A DNA stretch of 64,000 nucleotides, from positions 77,055,051 to 77,119,050 of the forward strand of contig NC_045432.1 in assembly GCF_902635505.1 (NCBI RefSeq), written 5' to 3'. Below, in pieces: positions 58,860-64,000 of this stretch. Position numbers and translations under genes: made by a program. The notes under the pieces are model-generated. The model searched no databases. It was not told where the DNA came from and saw only the letters and a list, made by a program, of their open reading frames with translations. Numbering within the stretch: the stretch's first letter is position 1; every line of letters begins with the position of its first letter. This DNA is from Sarcophilus harrisii (Eukaryota; Chordata; Mammalia; Dasyuromorphia; Dasyuridae).

Positions 58860-59700
58860 CACCGTGCCCCTGGCATTTCCCCATGGTCGCCTGGCTTCTC
58901 ATTCAGCAATAACTAACGTGGTGCCCTCAGACACAGTGGCCATCTTGTCGCCGGGTCCATCAGTCAGTCGGCAAGCTTTACTCACTAGTGGCAAGGCATT
59001 CAATCCAGCTGTTTTAACTTGAGTCAGAGAGGATCAAGGACTATAGAACAAGGAAGGAATCGAGGACTAGGGACAGTGGCGTGGCCAAAAGAGAATGGGG
59101 TTATTAGGGGTCACTGTGGAGGCACATAAAGGGAGACCCTCACCTGTGCTCCTGAAATCTGGCCAGAGGAGAGTCTCATGGCAAGTTCAGTCATTCAGGC
59201 CTGGGTTCAAGAGCAGACTCACTGACTGCCTCTCTAGGTAGATCTTGGAGCTTTTCGGATAGCAGAACACCTTGGGTGTGTAACCCCCACCTCGCGTCTC
59301 GAGCCTGGACTCGGGTAATGCACCAGTACCGGGAGGTTGGGTCTTCCAAAGCCACAACCTTCTACTGGCAACTCTGAAGTTTCTTGGCTCCCAGCAGATG
59401 GAAGAAGTCTCCCCTGTTCTTTGGCCAGTTCAAACTGGCTTCCCCCAGTGTAGACCCCCACTCCACTTAGCCAGACTACCCAGGTTCCAAGTTTTATGTT
59501 GCTAGAGACAAAGGTAAGGATTCTGTCTGTTACCAGGGCCAAGTTCAACTCTGAAGGTCTTTACTAATGTCATTGAACTACTCGAAATCTCAACCCCCTT
59601 CCCAGTTGGAGACTGTTTCATCTGTACCTGAAAGAAGCCTCACTCTTACATCTGAATGTCTCCATAGTCAAATGTAGGATTTTCTGTAGCTGATATCTCC
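58860..59700. other. Unclassified intergenic DNA
   Basis: No gene supported. A 104-codon minus frame at 59,234-59,548 shows no recognisable domain. It could be internal sequence of an old element, but I cannot place it. Confidence 0.35.
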
Positions 59701-59704
59701 TCAT

Positions 59705-59960
59705 TGGGGTAACTGACCCCGAGATTCTGTTTTGTTGTCCGGGGGGAGCCTTACTCTTCAGGACCCCATTTGGGGTTTTCTTGGCAAGGAGGGGTCCACC
59801 ATTTCCTTCACCGGTTCATTTTACAGGTGAGGAAACTGAGGCAAATCTGATTAAGTGACTTGCCCAGGATCACACAGCTAGAAAGTAACTGAAATGAAAT
59901 TTAAACTCAGGTCTTCCTGACTCTAGACCCAGTGTTTAAGTCATTGTAACCACCTACCTA
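59705..59960 (-). repeat. Marsupial CORE-SINE with RTE-like end
   Basis: CCCCATTTGGGGTTTTCTTG, CATTTCCTTCACCGGTTCAT, ACAGGTGAGGAAACTGAGGC, GACTTGCCCAGGATCACACA and AGGTCTTCCTGACTCTAGAC in order: nearly full length. Confidence 0.85.
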
Positions 59961-60479
59961 CCCCCCCCCCCAACACACACACTTAAAAATCAGAGCCCCA
60001 TTACTAATTAATTTAACAGGTGGAGCTCACTGATAAGCTTTTAGTCTCAATTAGCTTTTACCGAGGGATTTTACTGAGAAGATATACTGAGAACAGTGTT
60101 CAGAACACCTCCAGGCTGAGCCCTTTTCAGGGCTGCTCCTTCATTTTGGGTGTCCACTTTCACCCATTCCCACTCGTGAAAATGATCACAACCCACTAAT
60201 ACTGTCTTGGCAAAGGGCTGACCCCAGTGGGGGGCCTTTGGTGAGCTCTTGGGGTGGGGTGTTTATCCCAAGAAAGGGAAGACTTTACACAATGCGATGG
60301 GCAGATGAGAACAATTGATTCCAACAGCCATGAAGGAAGCCGACAGAGCAATTAGAACTTGGGCCGACAACACGAAGAAATCAAGATTAGCCACTGCATC
60401 CGGGCCATCGTCAGTTGTCCAGACTTTCGTTTAGTGCTGAAGGACTCTGGAAGAAAGAGTGAGGCTGACTGCTGTGTGC

Positions 60480-60545
60480 AACTCTGCCTGCCTCAGTTTC
60501 TCATCTGTAAAATGAGCCAGAGGAGGAAAGTCATTTCTTACTGTG
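60480..60545 (+). repeat. SINE core fragment
   Basis: GCCTCAGTTTCTCATCTGTA followed by AAATGAGCCAGAGGAGGAAA: sense MIR/CORE-SINE core. Confidence 0.5.
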
Positions 60546-60679
60546 TATGATGTACACAATCTATTCCGCTGATCCCAGGTCCATTTCTCACCTGGAACCG
60601 GACTCTTTTGATGATCACTCATTTATAATACAGCCTGAGATCTGGTACTGCTAAGGCTACATTTCCTGCACATTTTAAA

Positions 60680-61385
60680 AAAAAATAATTATAACTTTTT
60701 TATTGACAGCCCATGCCAGGGTAATTTTGTACAGCATTATCCCTTGCACTCACTTCTGTTCCGACTTTTCCCCTCCCTCCCTCCATCCCCTCCCCCAGAT
60801 GGCAGGCAGTCCTATACATGTTGAATAGGTCACAGTATATCCTAGACACAATCTATGTGTGCAGAACCGAACAGTTCTCTTGTTGCACAGGAAGAATTGG
60901 ATTCAGAAGGTAAAAATAATCCGGGAAGAAAAAAAAAATGTAAACAGTTTACATTCATTTCCCAGTGTTCTTTCTTTGGGTGTAGCTGCTTCTGTCCATC
61001 CTTGATCAATTGGAACTGAATTAGATCTTCTCTTTGTCGAAGAAATCCACTTCCATCAGAATCCATCCTCATACAGTATTGTTGCTGAAGTGTATAATGA
61101 TCTCCTGGTCCTGCTCATTTCCCTCAGCCTCAGTTTATGTGACTCTCTCCAGGCCTCTCTGTATTCATCCTGTTGGTCATTTCTTACAGAACAATAATAT
61201 TCCATCACATTCATATACCACAATTTATTCAGCCATTCTCCAATCGATGGGCATCCACTCAGGTTCCAGTTTCTGGCCACTACAAAAAGGGCTGCCACAA
61301 ACATTCTGGCACATACAGGTCCCTTTCCCTTCTTTAGTGTCTCTTTGGGGTATAAGCCCAGTAGTAACACTTCTTGCACATTTTT
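60680..61385 (-). repeat. L1 3' end, antisense
   Basis: Starts with an A/T-rich tail, then CCTCCCTCCCTCCATCCCCT, GATCTCCTGGTCCTGCTCAT, CAATCGATGGGCATCCACTC and CTACAAAAAGGGCTGCCACA. On the minus strand the frame near 61,056-61,394 reads ARMFVAALFVVARNWN and later WYMNVMEYYCSVRN, the L1 ORF2 C-terminus. Confidence 0.85.
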
Positions 61386-61755
61386 AAAAATCAATTCTTT
61401 CTTGATCTTTTGTTCTTCCAGATGAAATTTGTTATTTTTTTCTAGCTCTATAAAATAATGCTTTATTATTGTTATATATCTAACATATATATATATAATA
61501 TATAATAGATATACATATATATAAATGTTATAATTATATTGTACTATATTATATTATGTTGTTATATTATATTATGTGTCTACTAAGAAGCAATTCATCT
61601 TTCTCCAATTGTTTAGATTTGACTTTATTTATGTGAAAAGTGTTTTATAATCGTATTCCTAAAGTTCCTGGGTTCAACTTGACAGGTAAACTTTCAGGTA
61701 CTTTGTTATCTGAAGCTATTTTCAATTGGACTTCTCTTTCTATCTCTGCTAAATG
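61386..61755 (-). repeat. L1 ORF2 fragment, antisense, with AT microsatellite
   Basis: TTTTCTAGCTCTATAAAATA and GACTTTATTTATGTGAAAAG are antisense ORF2 phrases, also seen at 22.1 kb. A (TA)-rich expansion lies at about 61,465-61,575. Confidence 0.65.
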
Positions 61756-62085
61756 ACATGATCAGATCTAGATTTAAACATTGAATTAATACATCAAACT
61801 AGAAGCTGGTTTTATGAAAAAAAAAACACCACCACCAATGATATAGATAAACCATTGATTAGTTTAAATTTTAACTCAGGCCCTCCTGACTTTAGGGCTG
61901 GTGTGCTATCCATTATCCCAATTAGCTGCCCCTTGATTTTGTTTAAAGAAAACCAGATTAGTGGAATCTTAAATGAAGAAGTTGAATGCAGCACTAATGA
62001 AGATGAAATCACAGCAATTATTGGGAGCTATTTTAACCAATTATATGGCAATCAATTCTAAAAGAAATGGATGCTCAAATCTATA
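61756..62085 (+). repeat. Sense L1 ORF2 fragment nested in antisense L1, split by SINE text
   Basis: AACTAGAAGCTGGTTTTATG and, after SINE-like text (CTCAGGCCCTCCTGACTTTA to AGCTGCCCC, 61,870-61,930), a frame reading ISGILNEEVECSTNEDEITA then IIGSYFNQLYGNQF. This is the L1 ORF2 region between endonuclease and reverse transcriptase, in the opposite orientation to the flanking L1. Confidence 0.7.
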
Positions 62086-63340
62086 TAGAGAAATGCTCAC
62101 GGTTTGGGGGGCTTATTTTATATCCTGCCATTTTGCTTAATGATTTCAATTGATTCTCTTTAAGTAAGTTATCATATTGTCTGCAAAGAGCAATAGCTTT
62201 GTTTCCTCACTGCCTACTCTAATACCTTCTGATTCTTTTTTCTTATTGTTATAGCTAACATGTTCTAGTACAGTAATAGTAATAGTAATAATGGGCATCC
62301 TTGCTTCGACCCTGATCTTATAGGAAAAGCTTCCAACTTTTCCCCATGACACATAAGGCTTGCTGATGCTGCTTTCAGATAGATACTGCTTATCATTTTA
62401 AGAAAAGCTCAATTTATTCCTGTGCTTTCTAAAATGTTTAAGAGGAAAGTGTTGTATTTTATTTTAAAAAGCCAAAAAATTGAGATAATCATATGATTTG
62501 GGAGTTGTTTGGCTCTTTTTCTCAGTCATGTGCTCAATGGTGCTGATAGTTTTTCTAACATTAAACTAGCCCTACATTCCTGGTATAAACTCCAATCCAT
62601 TTGGTCCGAGGGCATGATCTTTGTGATACACTGTTGGCAAATCCTTGATAACCTTTGTGATCTACTACTGTAAAATCCTTGATAACCTTTATAATATATT
62701 GCTGTGAAATCCTTGATAGGATCTTATTTCAAATTTTCGCATCACTATTCATTAGGAAATGGGGCGATACTTTTCTCTCTCTGTTTTTGCTCTTCCTGGG
62801 TTAGATATCAGCACCCCATTTGTGTCATAAAAGGAATTGGGTAAGACTCTTACCTATTTTTCTGAAGAATTTTGTAGTATTGGAAGCGATTGTCCTTTAA
62901 ATATTTGGGGTATTCACTTGGGAACTCATCTGTACTGCCCAGAGCTTTTTTCTTAGGGAGCTCATTGATGGCTTGTTCCATGTATTTTTCTAAGAAGCAG
63001 TTATTTTAGTATTCTATTTCCTCTTCTGTTAATCTGGACAATGTGTATTTTTGGAAATGTTCATCTCTTTTGCCTAGATTGTCCATTTTACTGAAATATC
63101 ATTGGGCAAAATAACCTTTAATAATCTAATTTTATTTTTATTGGTAGCACATTCATCATGTTCATTTTTGATAACTTGGTTTTCTTCTTTCTTTCTTTTT
63201 TTCCTCTAAATCAAGTGAACCAATAGCTCATCTAGTTTATTTTTTAAAGAAAACCAGCTCTTTGGTTCATTTATTCAATAATTCTATTACTTTCAATTTT
63301 ATTCATTTCTCCCTTAATTTGTAAGATCTTCCAATCTGGT
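62086..63340 (-). repeat. L1 ORF2 reverse-transcriptase region, antisense
   Basis: Antisense phrases CATATTGTCTGCAAAGAGCA, GGGCATCCTTGCTTCGACCC, CTTATAGGAAAAGC, TTTTTCTGAAGAATTTTG and CTCTTTGGTTCATTTATTCA run in the order expected toward the ORF2 N-terminus. Minus-strand translation near 62,200 includes LLLFADNMITYL, a changed form of the L1 FADDM catalytic motif. Confidence 0.8.
62618..62722 (-). repeat. Triplicated about 43-bp segment in L1
   Basis: AAATCCTTGATAACCTTTGT / AAATCCTTGATAACCTTTAT / AAATCCTTGATAGGATCTTA recur about every 43-45 bp inside the antisense L1. Single in the usual L1. Confidence 0.7.
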
Positions 63341-63399
63341 GTTTAAGTGGAGATTTTGGATTTGCTTCTAAAATTGGTCTGGTAGGCAAATTGGGTTTT

Positions 63400-63795
63400 C
63401 CTTGAACCTTTTCCTTGTGAGGTGATTGAGAGCTATTCTCCTATTTCTTAGTTTTTGTCTTGGTCATCCCTGGAGTCATAATAGCTTTTTATCTTTTTTT
63501 CTTTATTTATTCTTCAAGATAGGAGGGACCACCTTGAAGCCCAGATACTTACCCAGGGTCTAAATATCAGATTTTTCCCTCTGGGATTGGGAGCAGAGTG
63601 GTCTCCCTGAGGCTCTGTTCCTATCCCAGGTGTCTATTTCCACTCTGAGTTTGAATCTGGGATCACCTCTCTTCTAGGGATCTGGATTGAAGTGAAAGGG
63701 AGACAGGCCCACTGGCTGTCCTCCTACTGGGTTTGAGGCCGAGTCCTGTAGTATTAGGGTGTACTGGGCTTCGCTCCACCATTCTGCCTCCTTTC
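63400..63795 (-). repeat. L1 5' UTR and ORF1 start, antisense
   Basis: On the minus strand, from about 63,795 (GGCAGAATGGTGGAGCGAAG) a non-coding leader runs to ATGACCAAGACAAAAACTAA near 63,470, followed by text that codes ENSSQSPHKEKVQG in one frame, the remembered start of marsupial L1 ORF1. The rest of ORF1 and the endonuclease part are missing between this and 63,340, so the L1 has a large internal deletion. Confidence 0.5.
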
Positions 63796-64000
63796 TATTT
63801 GTCTCTTTTGTTGATGAAGGTGTTTAGTGATCTGATTATTTCTTGAGTACTTCTTTGAGGGATCCCATTTACATTGTGCTCCCTTGTGATTTTTCTTTAA
63901 GGAAATGATCTAGGGTCACAATGACTTCTTTTGACTCCACAATTCATTAATTTCAAAATTAATTTATTATTCAATCAATTAATAAAATTAAATTTTAATA
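63796..64000 (-). repeat. Further antisense L1-like DNA to window edge
   Basis: TCTTTTGTTGATGAAGGTGT with TTTAGTGATC resembles the ORF2 phrase at 23.3 kb. The final 60 bp are AT-rich. Confidence 0.4.

Noticed and set aside
59234-59548. 104-codon minus-strand frame as a gene
   Set aside because: No recognised domain and no splice or poly(A) context. Possibly old element DNA, but not shown.

Overview
The window looks like nuclear DNA from a marsupial. The main evidence is its repeats. MIR/THER1-type SINEs with a BovB/RTE-like tail, marsupial-type L1 3' ends, L2 fragments and a short SINE ending in an A tail lie throughout the non-array part. One gene is recognised with confidence: SERTM2 on the minus strand at about 10 kb. 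Its human counterpart is at Xq23, so the window is probably X-linked; that is an inference from one gene. The species cannot be named from sequence alone.

Layout. 0-9.9 kb is repeat-rich intergenic DNA with a possible small minus-strand exon at the left edge, a solo LTR with a 4-bp target duplication, a large inverted repeat (about 0.46-kb arms) and a short telomere-like tract. 10.0-10.3 kb is the single coding exon of SERTM2. 10.3-24 kb is L2, MIR and L1 debris with minisatellites and a second telomere-like tract. 24.2-24.7 kb looks like the last exon of an unidentified minus-strand gene, with a poly-Ser C-terminus and a poly(A) signal, next to GC-rich DNA with a 33-bp minisatellite. 26.7-31.1 kb is L2, SINE and nested L1 DNA plus a 0.23-kb duplicated pair. 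32.2-52.2 kb is one large AT-rich tandem array of about 103 and 112-bp units, with diverged edges, a homogenised core, a higher-order duplication of about 4.8 kb, blocks that look like poor long-read consensus, and a 1.05-kb homopolymer smear that is almost certainly an assembly artefact. 53.0-54.7 kb holds a compact two-exon minus-strand gene with TATA box, strong Kozak start, good splice sites and poly(A) signal, coding for a 156-residue charged protein that I do not recognise. A 400-bp tandem repeat lies 1 kb upstream of it. 57-64 kb is intergenic, ending in a rearranged antisense L1 with a sense L1 fragment nested inside.

The recognised genes show no joint pathway. The most distinctive things here are the satellite array, the unrecognised two-exon gene beside it, and the long inverted repeat. 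Long reading frames inside the array are translations of the repeat, not genes.
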